This document shows positions 16,984-30,609 of a stretch of DNA of 64,000 bases, piece after piece. This DNA is from Pseudoxanthomonas suwonensis 11-1 (GTDB taxonomy: Bacteria; Pseudomonadota; Gammaproteobacteria; Xanthomonadales; Xanthomonadaceae): positions 1,674,001 through 1,738,000 of the forward strand of contig NC_014924.1 in assembly GCF_000185965.1 (NCBI RefSeq), given 5' to 3'. Position numbers and translations under genes: made by a program. Below the pieces are notes generated by a model. The model ran no database searches and had not been told where the DNA came from. It worked only from the letters and a program-made list of their open reading frames with translations. Numbering within the stretch: position 1 is the first letter of the stretch; the number at the start of each line of letters is the position of its first letter.

Positions 16984-18174
16984 TCAGAACAGTTCCACCG
17001 TGCCGGCGCCCATGCTCTGCTGGGTCACGGGCTTGTGCGGTGGCTGCTCCCACTCGCCGCGCAGTTCGCGCAGGCGCTGGCCGAGCTTGTTCAGGGCGCG
17101 GATCAGTTCGGCGTCGTCGCCCTTGTTGCGCTGGAGCAGCTCCTGCAGGGCCATGGCCTCGCGGTTGATCGCATCCAGGCGGTCCAGGTGGACATGGGCG
17201 CCGCCCAGGGCCTGGGTGGCGATGTCCTCGAACTGCAGGGCGCGCACCGCCTCGGCCACCGAGCCGTCGATGGCACGGCCGCAGTCGGAGATCTCGCGCA
17301 TGCCTTCGCCTAGCGAGGCGTTGATCGCGGCCACGTTCTGCAGCATCTGCGCGGCCTCGGCACGCGCCTCGCGGGAGCGGTCCAGGTCGCGTGAGGCCAT
17401 GTGGGTCACGGTCTCGCGCACCTTGGCGATGGCGTCCTTGGAGCTGTGCGCCAGCTTGCGGATCTGCTCGTTGAAGGTGGTCGAGCGCTCGGAGAGGTTG
17501 CGCACCTCGTCGGCGACCACCGCGAAGCCGCGGCCGGCCTCGCCGGCGCGGGCGGCTTCGATCGCCGCGTTCAGCGCCAGCAGGTTGGTCTGGTCGGCGA
17601 TCGACTTGACGTCTTCCAGCAGGGCGAAGATGCCGTCCAGGTGCTGCGCCATCTGGTCGATGTGCGAGACCGTGGTGGTGCTCTGGCCGGCGACCTGCTC
17701 AAGCGCCTCCACCAGCTGCTCCATCTGCGAGCTGGCGTGCTGGGCGAAGCGGGCCACGTCGACCCCGCCGTTGCCGTCGCGGTCGGCGATGATCCGGGCC
17801 ATGGCCTGGCTCTGCTGGCGCGACTTGCGGTTCATCGCGTCGAAGCTGCCACCGAGGCCGGCGACGGCCTGGCGGATCAGTTCGCGGGCCCGGTCGATCT
17901 CGCTGCGCGAGCCTTCGATCTCCTTGCCGACGAAGTTGCGCAGTTCGCCCAGCAGCTGTTCCTGCTCGCGGACGACACGTGCGTGTTCCCCCGACGGAGC
18001 GGCGTGGCCGGGGCCGCGCAGCAACAGCCAGGCGGCAAAACCGAACCAGCTCAGGGTCTGGGTGGTGAGGATGGCCCAGCGGGCCGGGGCCGGCCAGTCA
18101 AAGCCAATGGCGATGGGGGCCAGGAGGGTCAGCACCAGGGGTGCGGCCATGCGGAAGAACAAGCGGGAGTCCAT
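16984..18174 (-). CDS. Methyl-accepting chemotaxis protein, short membrane form
   Basis: A 396-residue chemoreceptor. Two closely spaced hydrophobic segments at the N terminus (about 9-25 and 33-52) leave almost no periplasmic domain, so it probably senses a membrane or cytoplasmic signal. The rest is a long coiled-coil signalling domain with the hairpin tip [20 protein letters not shown] and [27 protein letters not shown] is chosen as start because it lies about 22 bases after the predicted sigma-28 start; the longer frame would begin inside the promoter. The C terminus has no NWETF-like CheR tether. Confidence 0.93.
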   Translation of the reverse strand: MDSRLFFRMAAPLVLTLLAPIAIGFDWPAPARWAILTTQTLSWFGFAAWLLLRGPGHAAPSGEHARVVREQEQLLGELRNFVGKEIEGSRSEIDRARELIRQAVAGLGGSFDAMNRKSRQQSQAMARIIADRDGNGGVDVARFAQHASSQMEQLVEALEQVAGQSTTTVSHIDQMAQHLDGIFALLEDVKSIADQTNLLALNAAIEAARAGEAGRGFAVVADEVRNLSERSTTFNEQIRKLAHSSKDAIAKVRETVTHMASRDLDRSREARAEAAQMLQNVAAINASLGEGMREISDCGRAIDGSVAEAVRALQFEDIATQALGGAHVHLDRLDAINREAMALQELLQRNKGDDAELIRALNKLGQRLRELRGEWEQPPHKPVTQQSMGAGTVELF

Positions 18175-18202
18175 GGGTGATCTCTGCGGAACCACGTTCG
18201 CA

Positions 18203-18229
18203 GTATCGGCCGCACCCCCGCCTCCTTTA
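18203..18229 (-). promoter_or_regulatory. Sigma-28 promoter for the chemoreceptor
   Basis: On the minus strand TAAA, exactly fifteen bases, then GCCGATAC: the same -10 box as the flgM promoter. It places this isolated receptor in the FliA regulon. Confidence 0.85.
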
Positions 18230-18261
18230 GCCACCGTTGCATCCGGCGGCATCCGCAAGGC

Positions 18262-18873
18262 TCAGTTGCGGTGCGCGCGCACCGCGTCGGCCATGGCCTT
18301 GCGGGCCAGCAGGAAGTGCCACTGGCTGCCGCCCAGCTGGCGCCAGAGCATGGCCGAGCGCACCGCCGCCAGCAGCAGCGCGCGGATCTCCGAGACCACC
18401 CCGGCCTGGCCGAGGTAGTGCGGGTTGCCCTGGACCATGATCCGCGGCCGCAGGTGGCTGATGGTGTCCGCATACAGGGTGCCCAGCGCCGACAGCACCT
18501 CCGGATGGGTGCTGCCCAGCTCCAGCGCGCGCGGGGCGATCGCCGACAGGCCGGTGGCAACCGCCTGCAGGGTCGCCGGCTCGGAGGAGAAGCGCCGCTC
18601 CAGCTGGACCGTGGCCAGGCCCAGCCGCGGCAGCAGCGGGTCGTCGGCACGGCTGGAGAGGTAGGCGTCGAGCAGGCGCAGGCCCGGGGCCAGGGCGGGC
18701 ACGCCGCCGTAGACCGCGGCGGCGGAGGGGGCGTCGATCCGGAACACGCTGTCCAGGACGGGCTGGGCGGCGCCGGTATCGCTGTGTCCGGTCTCGGCGA
18801 TGCGCCGTACCTGCTGCAGTGACTGGGCCAGGCCGGCCAGTGCCAGCACGCGATCGCTGTGGGGATTTTCCAT
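18262..18873 (-). CDS. hflD: HflD (lysogenization regulator homologue)
   Basis: The 203-residue protein matches the HflD family in length and sequence (start [19 protein letters not shown], and the C-terminal [20 protein letters not shown] with [12 protein letters not shown]). In E. coli HflD is a peripheral membrane protein that modulates lambda CII; its general role is unclear, but the gene habitually follows mnmA, as here (9 bases after the mnmA stop on the same strand). It probably shares the nudJ-mnmA-hflD transcript. Confidence 0.93.
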   Translation of the reverse strand: MENPHSDRVLALAGLAQSLQQVRRIAETGHSDTGAAQPVLDSVFRIDAPSAAAVYGGVPALAPGLRLLDAYLSSRADDPLLPRLGLATVQLERRFSSEPATLQAVATGLSAIAPRALELGSTHPEVLSALGTLYADTISHLRPRIMVQGNPHYLGQAGVVSEIRALLLAAVRSAMLWRQLGGSQWHFLLARKAMADAVRAHRN

Positions 18874-18882
18874 GGACCTATT

Positions 18883-20004
18883 CTAGCCGGCGGCCCCGCC
18901 GGCCTGTCCCGGCACCGGCGCGTCGGTGGACGCGATCACCGCGCCGCCAAGGCACACCGGACCGTCGTAGAGCACCAGCGACTGGCCCGGCGTGGCCGCC
19001 CGCTGCGGCCGCACGAAGCGCACCGACAGGGTGCCATCGTCGCGCACGCGCACCCGGCAGGGCTCGTCCTGCTGGCGGTAGCGGACCTGGGCGGTGCAGT
19101 CGAACTCCGTCGCCGGCGGCGCGCCCTCGACCCAGTGCATGGCCTCGGTCTCGACCGTGCCCGCCATCAGCCAGGGACTGTCGCGGTCCTGGTCCACGTA
19201 CAGGATGTTGCCGGCCACGTCCTTGCCCACCACGTACCACGGCGCCGCCGGGCGCCCGCGCACGCCGCCGATGGCCAGGCCTTCGCGCTGGCCGAGGGTG
19301 AAGTAGAAGACGCCCGGGTGGGTGCCGATCCGCACGCCCTGCGGGTCGCGGATCTCGCCCGGCTGCGCCGCCAGGTAGCGGCCGAGGAACTCGCGGAAGT
19401 CGCGTTCGCCGATGAAGCAGATGCCGGTCGAGTCCTTCTTGGCATGGGTCGGCAGGCCGGCCTCGCGCGCCAGCCTGCGCACCTCCGCCTTGGGCAGGTG
19501 GCCGATCGGGAACAGGGTCGCGGCCAGCTGGGCCTGGCCCAGCTGGTGCAGGAAGTAGGTCTGGTCCTTGTCGCGGTCGGCGCCGCGCAGCAGCCGCCAG
19601 CGTCCGCCCTCGTGCAAGACCTGGGCGTAGTGGCCGGTGGCGATGCGCTCGGCCCCCAGCTCGCGCGCCGCGTCCAGGAAATGCTTGAACTTGACCTCGC
19701 GGTTGCACAGCACGTCCGGGTTGGGCGTGCGCCCGGCGGCGTACTCGGCCAGGAAATGCTCGAACACCCCGGCCCAGTATTCCTTCGAGAAGTCGCGGAA
19801 ATGGAACGGGATGCCAAGGCGCCCGCACACGGCCACCGCGTCGCGGCGGTCCTCCTCGGCGCGGCACTCGCCGCTGCCGTCGTCGTCCCAGTTCTGCATG
19901 AACAGCCCGGCCAGCGGTTCGCCGGACTGGGCCAGCAGCCACGCCGCCACCGAGGAATCGACGCCGCCGGACACGCCGACGACGGTACGCGGTGCGGTAC
20001 TCAC
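18883..20004 (-). CDS. mnmA: tRNA-specific 2-thiouridylase MnmA
   Basis: MnmA thiolates U34 of tRNA-Glu, -Gln and -Lys using ATP and a persulfide relay. The 373-residue protein starts with GTG and has the PP-loop [15 protein letters not shown] (about residues 9-23), the first catalytic Cys in [12 protein letters not shown], and the second in [12 protein letters not shown]. Its GTGA overlaps the nudJ stop by four bases, indicating translational coupling. Length is typical of the family. Confidence 0.97.
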   Translation of the reverse strand: MSTAPRTVVGVSGGVDSSVAAWLLAQSGEPLAGLFMQNWDDDGSGECRAEEDRRDAVAVCGRLGIPFHFRDFSKEYWAGVFEHFLAEYAAGRTPNPDVLCNREVKFKHFLDAARELGAERIATGHYAQVLHEGGRWRLLRGADRDKDQTYFLHQLGQAQLAATLFPIGHLPKAEVRRLAREAGLPTHAKKDSTGICFIGERDFREFLGRYLAAQPGEIRDPQGVRIGTHPGVFYFTLGQREGLAIGGVRGRPAAPWYVVGKDVAGNILYVDQDRDSPWLMAGTVETEAMHWVEGAPPATEFDCTAQVRYRQQDEPCRVRVRDDGTLSVRFVRPQRAATPGQSLVLYDGPVCLGGAVIASTDAPVPGQAGGAAG

Positions 20005-20444
20005 AGCTGCCGTACCAGGTCCAGCGGGTGGCGGCGCCCGGCCAGCCAGTCGGCGGCGACCTGCCAGACCAGCGGACTGCGATGGCGGGAGGACTCGGCC
20101 AGCAGCTCGTCAGGCGCCAGCCACACCGCGCGCTCGATGCCCTCGTCCAGCGCCCGCTCCGGGTGGTGGAGCAGGGCGGTGCCGGCGAAGGCGAAGCGCA
20201 GGTAGTCGCTGCCGTCCGGGGCCTGCCACTGGTAGCAGCCGATGAAGGCGTCCAGGCGGATGTCCCAGCCGGTTTCCTCGAGGGCCTCGCGCACCGCCGC
20301 CTCGGCCGGGGTCTCGCCGGGCTCCAGGTGGCCGGCGGGCTGGTTCAGCACCAGCTCGCCCCGGATGCGTTCCTCGACCATCAGCAGCCGGCCCTCGCGG
20401 GCGACCACGCTGGCGACGGTGACATGGGGGTGCCAGTCGGCCAT
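20001..20444 (-). CDS. nudJ: Nudix hydrolase NudJ
   Basis: A 147-residue Nudix pyrophosphatase of the NudJ type, acting in E. coli on thiamine and nucleotide di-/triphosphates. The Nudix box is complete: it opens with GHLEPGET and continues [11 protein letters not shown]. The start [18 protein letters not shown] fits family length. The upstream hypothetical gene's TGA shares one base with this ATG, and its own stop overlaps mnmA, so the three are translated as a unit. nudJ-mnmA linkage is widespread in gammaproteobacteria. Confidence 0.93.
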   Translation of the reverse strand: MADWHPHVTVASVVAREGRLLMVEERIRGELVLNQPAGHLEPGETPAEAAVREALEETGWDIRLDAFIGCYQWQAPDGSDYLRFAFAGTALLHHPERALDEGIERAVWLAPDELLAESSRHRSPLVWQVAADWLAGRRHPLDLVRQL

Positions 20445-20947
20445 CAGAACTCGTCGCCCGCCTCGGCGCCAGACAGCTCCAGCTCCATCGCGTCGGCGGC
20501 CATGGCCGCGAAGATGATCGCGTCCTCCAGCACCTTCGCCGTGGCATCGGCCGGCAGTTTGATGACCAGCACCGCGAACGGGCCCTGGCGCTCCCAGGCG
20601 CCCAGCTTCAGGTCCGAGGTGGCCTGCAGCAGGCGGTTGGCCACCGCCGCGGGGAACTCCCCGTCGCCACGCCAGGCCGGCGACCAGACCTCGCGCACGC
20701 GGACGTTGCCGTACTCCTCCACCGGCGAGCGCACGAACACCAGCTGGGTGCGGGCGCTGTCCGGCATCTCCAGCACCAGCCGGTAGTCGCCGTCCTCGTC
20801 GAGCTCGTAGCGGTACTCGATCGAATCCAGCAGCGCGGCCACGTCCGCATCGGCGGTGCGGGCGTCGGCGTCGGGGGCCTGGGCGCTGGCGGCGAAGGGC
20901 AGGGCCAGCGCCATCAGGATGGCGGCAATGCAGGGGAACAGGTTCAT
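20444..20947 (-). CDS. Hypothetical exported protein
   Basis: The 167-residue protein begins with a clear signal peptide ([24 protein letters not shown]) and continues as an acidic mature domain of about 143 residues with [19 protein letters not shown] and [16 protein letters not shown]. The fold looks like a small bacterial sensory/chaperone-like domain, but no family is recognised. It overlaps nudJ by one base, suggesting shared expression, yet the periplasmic location makes a shared function unlikely. It starts 108 bases from the divergent clpS. Confidence 0.7.
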   Translation of the reverse strand: MNLFPCIAAILMALALPFAASAQAPDADARTADADVAALLDSIEYRYELDEDGDYRLVLEMPDSARTQLVFVRSPVEEYGNVRVREVWSPAWRGDGEFPAAVANRLLQATSDLKLGAWERQGPFAVLVIKLPADATAKVLEDAIIFAAMAADAMELELSGAEAGDEF

Positions 20948-21043
20948 GGGGAGCCTCCGTGGCAGTCGGCGGATTGTCCGGCAGGCATGGCGGCGGCGTC
21001 CAATCGCGCGTGCACATGCATGGGGCAGGCGCCGGCGCGCCCT

Positions 21044-21049
21044 TATAAT
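21044..21049 (+). promoter_or_regulatory. -10 box (TATAAT) for clpS, implying a leaderless message
   Basis: A perfect TATAAT ends 6 bases before the clpS ATG, so the transcript would start at or next to the A of the start codon. No ribosome-binding site is visible. No good -35 box is seen 16-18 bases upstream. Confidence 0.55.
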
Positions 21050-21055
21050 CGGCGC

Positions 21056-21382
21056 ATGTCCAGCACCCCACGCCACGAACACGACCACGAGCACGGCACC
21101 CTGGTCGATCCCGGCCGGCCGGAGATCGCACCGCCGCCGATGTACCAGGTGATCCTGCTCAACGACGACTACACCCCGATGGACTTCGTGGTGGCCGTCC
21201 TGCAGCAGTTCTTCGGCCTGGACCTGGAACGCGCGACCCAGGTGATGCTCCACGTCCATACCCGCGGGCGCGGCGTCTGCGGTGTCTTCACGCGCGAAGT
21301 GGCCGAATCCAAGGTAGCCCAGGTCAACGAGTTCTCGCGCATGAACCAGCATCCGCTGCTCTGCACGATGGAAAAGGCCTGA
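21056..21382 (+). CDS. clpS: ClpS adaptor for ClpAP protease
   Basis: ClpS delivers N-end-rule substrates to ClpAP. The 108-residue protein has a His-rich flexible N terminus (HEHDHEHG), then the conserved core: [20 protein letters not shown] with the substrate-pocket residues, [19 protein letters not shown], and the C-terminal [10 protein letters not shown]. The ATG at 21056 is used because it directly follows the TATAAT promoter; a longer frame upstream is not supported. clpA follows 117 bases downstream. aat and infA, functionally and classically linked, are 1-4 kb away. Confidence 0.96.
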   Translation: MSSTPRHEHDHEHGTLVDPGRPEIAPPPMYQVILLNDDYTPMDFVVAVLQQFFGLDLERATQVMLHVHTRGRGVCGVFTREVAESKVAQVNEFSRMNQHPLLCTMEKA

Positions 21383-21499
21383 GCCGCGGGATCCACCCGC
21401 CCGGTGCCGGCCTGCCGCCGGCTGAACACGGCGTTGCGCAGGCACGCTGGAATTGCCGGCCACAGGCCGCATATTGTTGGCATACCGCCGGAGCGAGCC

Positions 21500-23782
<2,283 letters not shown>

Positions 23783-23803
23783 CCGACCGGCGCCCAGAAA
23801 GGA

Positions 23804-23859
23804 AAGTGGCGGCAAGATTGTCGCCACTTCCGCCCAGGATGCCTCCTTTTCCGGGAGGC
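23804..23859. terminator. Double hairpin between convergent clpA and a hypothetical gene
   Basis: AAGTGGCG (23804-23811) pairs with CGCCACTT (23822-23829), and GCCTCC (23841-23846) with GGAGGC (23854-23859) around a TTTT-containing loop. The pair lies between converging genes and could stop transcription from both sides. Confidence 0.6.
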
Positions 23860-23871
23860 GGCGGGCAAGGC

Positions 23872-24237
23872 TCAGCGGGCGCGGCGCTTGCGAACGGCGA
23901 ACTGTTCGGCGCTGATTTCCTCGACGCGGGCCACCTTGCAGTCGTCGCGACGGGTGCGTACGACGGTGTCGCTCGGGCACAGCCGGTTCTCGGTGCCCTC
24001 GGCGACGATCTTCAGGGTGTTGGTCGTGGCCAGCGAGCCGCAGTCGCCGCGGAAGGTCAGCAGGTAATGGGAGTCTCCATCGCGCAGCGCCATGCTCGTG
24101 GTACTGCCCGCGCGCACGACCTCGCGATCGGCGCCGAGCTCGGTGCAGCCTGGGAGCGGGCTCGCATTGCCGGCGGCATGCGCGCTGGTAGCGGCTCCGG
24201 CCAGCAGGACGGCCAGGATGGACAGCTTGGTGTTCAT
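23872..24237 (-). CDS. Hypothetical exported protein with Arg/Lys-rich tail
   Basis: The 121-residue product has a signal peptide (MNTKLSILAVLLAGAATSAHA) and a mature part of about 100 residues with four cysteines (PGCTEL, RGDCGS, RLCPSD, RDDCKV), compatible with two disulfides. It ends in a basic tail, AVRKRRAR. No family is recognised with certainty; similar small secreted proteins are common in Xanthomonadaceae. It stands alone between clpA and infA. Confidence 0.65.
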   Translation of the reverse strand: MNTKLSILAVLLAGAATSAHAAGNASPLPGCTELGADREVVRAGSTTSMALRDGDSHYLLTFRGDCGSLATTNTLKIVAEGTENRLCPSDTVVRTRRDDCKVARVEEISAEQFAVRKRRAR

Positions 24238-24322
24238 GTGGGGTCCGATTGCCTGTCATGGTCCGGATTGGACCTGCGATCAGGCTACGGAGGCATGCGC
24301 ACGGGCGAATCTGCCTGTGGTG

Positions 24323-24342
24323 ACAATGACTTGCGTCATTGT
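24323..24342. other. Hairpin upstream of the hypothetical exported gene
   Basis: ACAATGAC and GTCATTGT form a perfect 8-bp stem with a TTGC loop, 86 bases upstream of the divergent start at 24237 in the 256-base non-coding gap. It may be an operator or RNA structure; the gap otherwise shows nothing clear. Confidence 0.4.
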
Positions 24343-24491
24343 GAAGGAAGTCGGAGAGACTTCCGTCATGGGCCTTGGGCAATGCGGGCCAAGCCGAGAG
24401 GTGCCTGCGCGCGGGAACGCCTTTATCCGGTCCCGGACAATGGCTCTCGACGGACACATGTCCGGTAATCCCCCAATCCCGCTTCCAATGC

Positions 24492-24517
24492 AAAAAGGCG
24501 GCCCAAAGGCCGCCTTT
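24492..24517 (-). terminator. Intrinsic terminator of infA
   Basis: A perfect 10-bp stem, AAAGGCGGCC with GGCCGCCTTT and a four-base loop, begins 20 bases after the infA stop; on the minus strand it runs into five Ts. This is the clearest Rho-independent terminator in the window. Confidence 0.88.
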
Positions 24518-24536
24518 CGTCTGGAGCTCCCGCCGC

Positions 24537-24755
24537 TTACTTCATGCGGTAGGTGATGCGACCCTTGGTCAGGTCGTATGGAGTCATCTCGACCTTGACG
24601 CGATCGCCGGTCAGGATGCGGATGTAGTTCTTGCGCATGCGACCGGAGATGTGGGCGATGATCTCGTGCCCATTCTCCAGGCGGACCCGGAAGGTGGTGT
24701 TCGGCAGCGTCTCGATGACGGTGCCTTCAAACTCGATGGAATCGTCTTTCGACAT
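24537..24755 (-). CDS. infA: Translation initiation factor IF-1
   Basis: IF-1 occupies the ribosomal A site during initiation. The 72-residue OB-fold protein is unmistakable: [28 protein letters not shown]-like [19 protein letters not shown], and the C-terminal [24 protein letters not shown] is the universal start; a longer frame adds residues without homology. It stands with its own terminator downstream of aat, as in many gammaproteobacteria where aat, infA, clpA and clpS cluster. Confidence 0.98.
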   Translation of the reverse strand: MSKDDSIEFEGTVIETLPNTTFRVRLENGHEIIAHISGRMRKNYIRILTGDRVKVEMTPYDLTKGRITYRMK

Positions 24756-24840
24756 GCGTTTCCGATGTGCGCGGTGCGCGGGCAGGGCGTTAAAGGCGGC
24801 AATTTTACGCGAGAAGCGTCCCGGGCGCAAAAGCGGCCGT

Positions 24841-25575
24841 TCAGCCGCCTAGCGAAGACGCCGGCAGGCCCCCGAAATGCCCGCTCCATGGACCCACCAG
24901 CCCGGGCCCGGCAGCCAGTTCCGCCACTGCCCGGGCGAACGCCGGGCGCGGCCAGCGCTCGGCTCCCAGCGAGACCAGGTGCGGGTTCTCCACCTGGGCG
25001 TCCAGCAGTGGCCAGCCCCAGGCGTGCAGCTGCCGGGCGAGGGCGGCGATGGCGACCTTGGAGCCGCCCGATTCCCCGCTGAACATGCTTTCGCCGAAGA
25101 ACATCCGGCCCATCGCGACCCCGTAGATCCCGCCGACCAGTCGCGTGCCGTCGAACACCTCGACCGAGTGGGCGTGGCCCAGGCGGTGCAGCCCGACATA
25201 GGCGGCCTGCATCTCCGGCAGGATCCAGGTGCCATCCTGGCCGGGGCGCGGGATGGACGCGCAGGCGGCGATCACTTCCTCGAACGCAGTGTCCGCGCGC
25301 ACCTCCCAGCGGCTGCGTCGCAGCTCACGGCGGAAGCGGCTGGACAGGTGCACAGCGTCGGTGCGGAGCACCATGCGCGGGTCGGGACTCCACCACAGGA
25401 TGGGCTGGCCTTCGGAGTACCAGGGAAAAATGCCCTGGCCGTAGGCCTGCAGCAGCCGTGACGGCGACAGGTCGCCGCCGACCGCCAGCAGGCCGTCCGG
25501 TTCGCGCAGGGCCTGCCCGACCGGTGGGAACGGGTCGTCGGGACCCAGCAGTCGCGGGAAGCGCGGGGCGGCCAT
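24841..25575 (-). CDS. aat: Leucyl/phenylalanyl-tRNA-protein transferase Aat
   Basis: Aat adds Leu or Phe to proteins with N-terminal Lys or Arg, marking them for ClpS-ClpAP. The 244-residue protein shows [20 protein letters not shown], the signature [20 protein letters not shown], and [20 protein letters not shown], all diagnostic. The ATG at 25575 overlaps the upstream gene's TGA by one base, giving coupling. Its product functionally joins the nearby clpS and clpA: the window encodes a complete N-end-rule branch apart from ClpP. Confidence 0.97.
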   Translation of the reverse strand: MAAPRFPRLLGPDDPFPPVGQALREPDGLLAVGGDLSPSRLLQAYGQGIFPWYSEGQPILWWSPDPRMVLRTDAVHLSSRFRRELRRSRWEVRADTAFEEVIAACASIPRPGQDGTWILPEMQAAYVGLHRLGHAHSVEVFDGTRLVGGIYGVAMGRMFFGESMFSGESGGSKVAIAALARQLHAWGWPLLDAQVENPHLVSLGAERWPRPAFARAVAELAAGPGLVGPWSGHFGGLPASSLGG

Positions 25576-26717
25576 CAGGGCTCCCCCGGGGCGCGGAACG
25601 GACCATGCCGGACCAGGGTCAGGGCATGCCCCGCGACCGCGGCGCGCTCCTCGGCGCACCAGCCGCGCAGGGCCTCCCGGAATCCAGGATGGGCCAGGTA
25701 GTGGTGGCTGTGCACCAGCGCCGGCAGGAAGCCGCGCGCCAGCTTGTGCTCGCCCTGGGCCCCGGGCTCGAACCGGGCCAGGCCATGCTCGAGGCAGTAC
25801 TCGATGCCCTGGTAGTAGCAGGTCTCGAAGTGCAGGCCGGGCAGGCGCACATCGCTGCCCCAGTAGCGCCCGTGGAGGGTGTCACCGCCACGCAGGCAGA
25901 GCGCTCCGGCAACCGGAACGCCATCGTGGTATCCAAGGATAATCAAAAGGTTGCGCGACATTGCTCGCGCCATATGCCCGATGAATTCCCGGGTGAGCGC
26001 CGGTGCGTTGCCGTACTCGGCGAAGGTCTGCAGGTAGAACCCGTGGATGGCATCCAGCTCCGCCGGCGTCGCCTCGTCGCCATGCAGGCGGCGGAAGGTA
26101 AGGCCGGCGCGGGCGACCTTGGCCCGCTCCTGGCGGATGTTCTTGCGGTGGCGGTGGTCCATGTCCGCCAGGTAATCCTCGAAGGTCTTCCAGTGGCCCG
26201 GGTTCTTCCAGTGGTACTGGATGTCCTGGCGCTCCAGCCAGTCCCCGTCGAAGGCGGCCGATTCGTCGCCGAGGTGGAAGTTGACGTGGGCCGAGGACAA
26301 CCCCGAATCCTCGACGGCCGCGGTGATGGCCTGGAGCAGGGAGGGGCGGAGGGCGGGGTCGCACGCGAGCAGGCGTGGCCCGGTGACGGGAGAGTAGGGC
26401 ACGGCGAACAGCCACTTCGGGTAGTAGTCCAGCCCGTGCTGGTCGTAGGCCCGCGCCCAGGCATGGTCGAACACGAACTCGCCGTGGGAGTTGGTCTTCA
26501 GGTAGCCGGGAGCGGCCGCGACCAGGTTGTCGCCGTCCCACAGGGTGAGATGGCGTGGGGTCCAGCCCCATTCGGCCCGCAGGCAGCCGTGGCGTTCCAG
26601 GCCTTCGAGGAAGGCGTGCTGGAGGAACGGGTTGCTGCCGTCGTGCAGGGCATCCCACTGCGCGGGCGCCACCGCGTCCAGCCCGTCCAGCAGCCGGGTG
26701 CGCAGGGTAGTGCTCAT
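25575..26717 (-). CDS. FemAB/GNAT-like protein of the COG3146 family
   Basis: A 380-residue member of the peptidogalycan biosynthesis/COG3146 family, which has a GNAT fold related to FemAB. Visible family blocks are LHDGSNPFLQHAFLEGLE near the N terminus, DYYPKWLFAVPYSPVTGPR, DMDHRHRKNIRQERAKV and RYWGSDVRLPGLHFETCYYQ. The substrate is unknown. The start MSTTLRTRL is chosen since it lies shortly before the first homology. It overlaps aat by one base, a pairing seen in several proteobacteria, and lies 73 bases after trxB. Confidence 0.88.
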   Translation of the reverse strand: MSTTLRTRLLDGLDAVAPAQWDALHDGSNPFLQHAFLEGLERHGCLRAEWGWTPRHLTLWDGDNLVAAAPGYLKTNSHGEFVFDHAWARAYDQHGLDYYPKWLFAVPYSPVTGPRLLACDPALRPSLLQAITAAVEDSGLSSAHVNFHLGDESAAFDGDWLERQDIQYHWKNPGHWKTFEDYLADMDHRHRKNIRQERAKVARAGLTFRRLHGDEATPAELDAIHGFYLQTFAEYGNAPALTREFIGHMARAMSRNLLIILGYHDGVPVAGALCLRGGDTLHGRYWGSDVRLPGLHFETCYYQGIEYCLEHGLARFEPGAQGEHKLARGFLPALVHSHHYLAHPGFREALRGWCAEERAAVAGHALTLVRHGPFRAPGEP

Positions 26718-26790
26718 GTCCGGGCTGGCCAGGCCCGGGCCCGCGGGCGGACGCCACCCATGGAGCAGCGTCCGCGTGCCATGGGCTGCC

Positions 26791-27825
<1,035 letters not shown>

Positions 27826-27951
27826 TCACCAGGGGGTAGTTTCCATACCCCGGCGCCGGGGCTTGGTTTTTCTATGAATGCGTGGGTAGATTCGTTTAAG
27901 ATCAATGCCTAACGCAGGATTCCTGCAGCCGGTTCAAGATTGCGGAGCGAC

Positions 27952-30300
27952 GTGGCCAAGGCATTGACGGAACGCAGCAAGTCCACCCGCGGCAAGGCGC
28001 GCGAAGCAGGCGCGGCCAGCCCCGGGCGGCAACGCCTTTGGCGCGACCTCGCGCTGATCGTGATCGCGCCGCTGCTGTTGTACCTCCTGGCCTGCCTGTT
28101 CACCTATTCGCCGGCCGACCCGGGCTGGTCGCACAGCGGCAGCGTGGTCGCGCCGATCCACAACCTCGGTGGCAAGGCCGGTGCCTGGATCGCCGACGTG
28201 CTGCTGACCCTGTTCGGCCATGCCGCCTTCCTGCTGCCGGTGGTGCTGGGCGCGGTGGCGTGGATCGCGCTGTTCGGCCTGGGCGAGGAGGACGAACTGG
28301 GCCCGGCACTGCGCCTGGTCGGCACCTTCGGCTTCCTGTTCGGCGCCACCGGACTGCTGCACCTGCGCATCTTCGGCGTGCACGTGCAGGACGTGGCCCG
28401 CGCCGGCGGCGTGATCGGCCAGCTGCTGGGCAAGTCGCTGGAGGCCGGCTTCGGGCCGCTGGGCGCCAACCTGTTCCTGGTCGTGCTGCTGCTGGTTTCG
28501 GTCACCCTGGCCACCGGACTGTCCTGGTTCTGGGTGATGGAGAAGATCGGCGCCGGGGTGCTGGCGCTGCCGGGGCTGCTGCGGCGCAAGACCCAGCAGG
28601 CGGAGGAGTGGAAGCGCACCCGCGACATGCGCGAGGAACGCCAGGAAGTCCGCAAGACCGAGGCCGTGCGCCAGGCGCGGCGCGAGCCGGTGCGGATCGA
28701 GCCGCCGGCGCCGCCGGTAGTGGAAAAGAGCGAACGCGCCAAGCGCGAAACCCAGATCCCGCTGTTCCAGGGCACCGGCGGCACCCCCGACGGCCTGCCG
28801 CCGCTGGCCCTGCTGGACGATCCCAAGCCGCAGGCCAAGGGCTACTCCGAGGAGACCCTGGAGACGCTCTCGCGGCAGATCGAGTTCAAGCTCAAGGACT
28901 TCCGCATCGACGTGCAGGTGGTCGGCGCCTATCCGGGCCCGGTGATCACCCGCTTCGAGCTGGAGCCGGCGCCTGGCGTCAAGGTCAGCCAGATCAGCTC
29001 GCTGGACAAGGACATCGCCCGCGGCCTGTCGGTCAAGTCGGTGCGCGTGGTCGACGTGATCCCGGGCAAGTCGGTGATCGGCCTGGAGATCCCCAACACC
29101 AGCCGGGAAATGATCTTCCTGTCCGAGCTGCTGCGCTCCAAGGAATACGACAAGTCCGCCAGCCCGCTGACCCTTGCGCTGGGCAAGGACATCGCCGGCC
29201 GGCCGACGGTGGCCGACCTGGCGCGCATGCCGCACCTGCTGGTGGCCGGTACCACCGGCTCGGGCAAGTCGGTGGCGGTCAACGCGATGGTGCTGAGCCT
29301 GCTGTACAAGGCCACGCCGAAGGACCTGCGGGTCCTGATGATCGACCCGAAGATGCTCGAGCTGAGCGTCTACCAGGACATCCCGCACCTGCTGGCGCCG
29401 GTGGTCACCGACATGAAGGAGGCCGCCAACGGCCTTCGCTGGTGCGTGGCGGAGATGGAGCGCCGCTACAAGCTGATGAGCGCGGTCGGCGTGCGCAACC
29501 TGGCCGGCTTCAACAAGAAGGTCAGGGACGCGATCGACGCCGGCCAGCCGCTGATGGACCCGCTGTTCAAGCCCAACCCGGAGCTGGGCGAGGCGCCGCG
29601 TCCGCTGGAGCCGCTGCCGTTCATCGTCATCTTCATCGACGAATTCGCCGACATGATGATGATCGTCGGCAAGAAGGTGGAGGAGCTGATCGCCCGCCTG
29701 GCGCAGAAGGCACGCGCCGCCGGCATCCACCTGATCCTGGCCACCCAGCGCCCGTCGGTGGACGTGATCACCGGCCTGATCAAGGCCAACATCCCGACCC
29801 GCATCGCCTTCCAGGTCTCGAGCAAGATCGACTCGCGCACGATCCTGGACCAGTCCGGCGCCGAGACCCTGCTGGGGCACGGCGACATGCTCTACCTGCC
29901 GCCGGGCAGCGGCATGCCCGAGCGCGTGCACGGCGCCTTCGTCAGCGACGAGGAGGTACACCGCGTGGTCGAGCACCTCAAGGCCAGCGGCAAGGCCGAG
30001 TACGTCGACGGCGTGCTGGACGAGGTCCAGACCCTGGGAGACGGCGTGGTGATCGGCGCCACCGGCCTGCCGGAGACCAGCAGCGGCGGCGGCGACGAGT
30101 CCGACCCGCTGTACGACGAGGCCGTGCGCATCGTCACCGAGACCCGCCGTGCCTCGATCTCCGGCGTCCAGCGCCGCCTGAAGATCGGCTACAACCGCGC
30201 CGCGCGCCTGATCGAGGCGATGGAAGCGGCCGGCGTGGTCAGCGGCCCGGAGCACAACGGCGACCGCAGCGTGCTGGCGCCGCCGCCGCCGAGGGATTGA
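27952..30300 (+). CDS. ftsK: DNA translocase FtsK
   Basis: FtsK pumps DNA through the septum and activates XerCD at dif. About 782 residues. Four membrane segments lie in the first ~190 residues (starting [17 protein letters not shown]), then a short charged linker, an alpha domain ([20 protein letters not shown]), the RecA-like motor with Walker [15 protein letters not shown] and Walker [13 protein letters not shown], and a C-terminal gamma domain ([20 protein letters not shown]) that recognises KOPS. A GTG start at 27952 is preferred because GGAG lies just upstream; TTG 27940 is an alternative. The linker is short compared with E. coli, as usual in Xanthomonadaceae. Confidence 0.96.
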   Translation: MAKALTERSKSTRGKAREAGAASPGRQRLWRDLALIVIAPLLLYLLACLFTYSPADPGWSHSGSVVAPIHNLGGKAGAWIADVLLTLFGHAAFLLPVVLGAVAWIALFGLGEEDELGPALRLVGTFGFLFGATGLLHLRIFGVHVQDVARAGGVIGQLLGKSLEAGFGPLGANLFLVVLLLVSVTLATGLSWFWVMEKIGAGVLALPGLLRRKTQQAEEWKRTRDMREERQEVRKTEAVRQARREPVRIEPPAPPVVEKSERAKRETQIPLFQGTGGTPDGLPPLALLDDPKPQAKGYSEETLETLSRQIEFKLKDFRIDVQVVGAYPGPVITRFELEPAPGVKVSQISSLDKDIARGLSVKSVRVVDVIPGKSVIGLEIPNTSREMIFLSELLRSKEYDKSASPLTLALGKDIAGRPTVADLARMPHLLVAGTTGSGKSVAVNAMVLSLLYKATPKDLRVLMIDPKMLELSVYQDIPHLLAPVVTDMKEAANGLRWCVAEMERRYKLMSAVGVRNLAGFNKKVRDAIDAGQPLMDPLFKPNPELGEAPRPLEPLPFIVIFIDEFADMMMIVGKKVEELIARLAQKARAAGIHLILATQRPSVDVITGLIKANIPTRIAFQVSSKIDSRTILDQSGAETLLGHGDMLYLPPGSGMPERVHGAFVSDEEVHRVVEHLKASGKAEYVDGVLDEVQTLGDGVVIGATGLPETSSGGGDESDPLYDEAVRIVTETRRASISGVQRRLKIGYNRAARLIEAMEAAGVVSGPEHNGDRSVLAPPPPRD

Positions 30301-30609
30301 GGGCTGCTCCGGATCCGTGCCGGATCACGATGGCCCGGCTTAGCTGTCCGCCTCCGACGACTGAAGCCATGGGCGCTGGCGTGAGCCGGAACGACCAGGA
30401 AGCGCGGAGCCAGGCGCAGTGGCCGTCGCGGGTGGCTGGAATCGCGGCCTCACCCTGGCCCCTCTCCGGGTGGGAGAAGGCAGTTGCATCCGGCGTTCAC
30501 GGGCTGCGCTGGACCATTCCCGTCCGCACGTGCGCTGCCAGCGCGCATCTTTTCCCTGTTCAGCTTCGCCGCTGCACACTTCGGCACGATCCACACGGAC
30601 CTCGTCCCC
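30301..30609. other. Non-coding gap between ftsK and lolA
   Basis: About 310 bases without a supported gene. It includes CCCTGGCCCCTCTCCGGGTGGGAGAAGG-like pyrimidine/purine sequence at 30452-30480, which resembles the CCTCTC...GGGAGAGG hairpins in the 63.2-kb spacer, and GGATCCG/CGGATC inverted bases just after ftsK. No promoter could be assigned with confidence. Confidence 0.4.
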
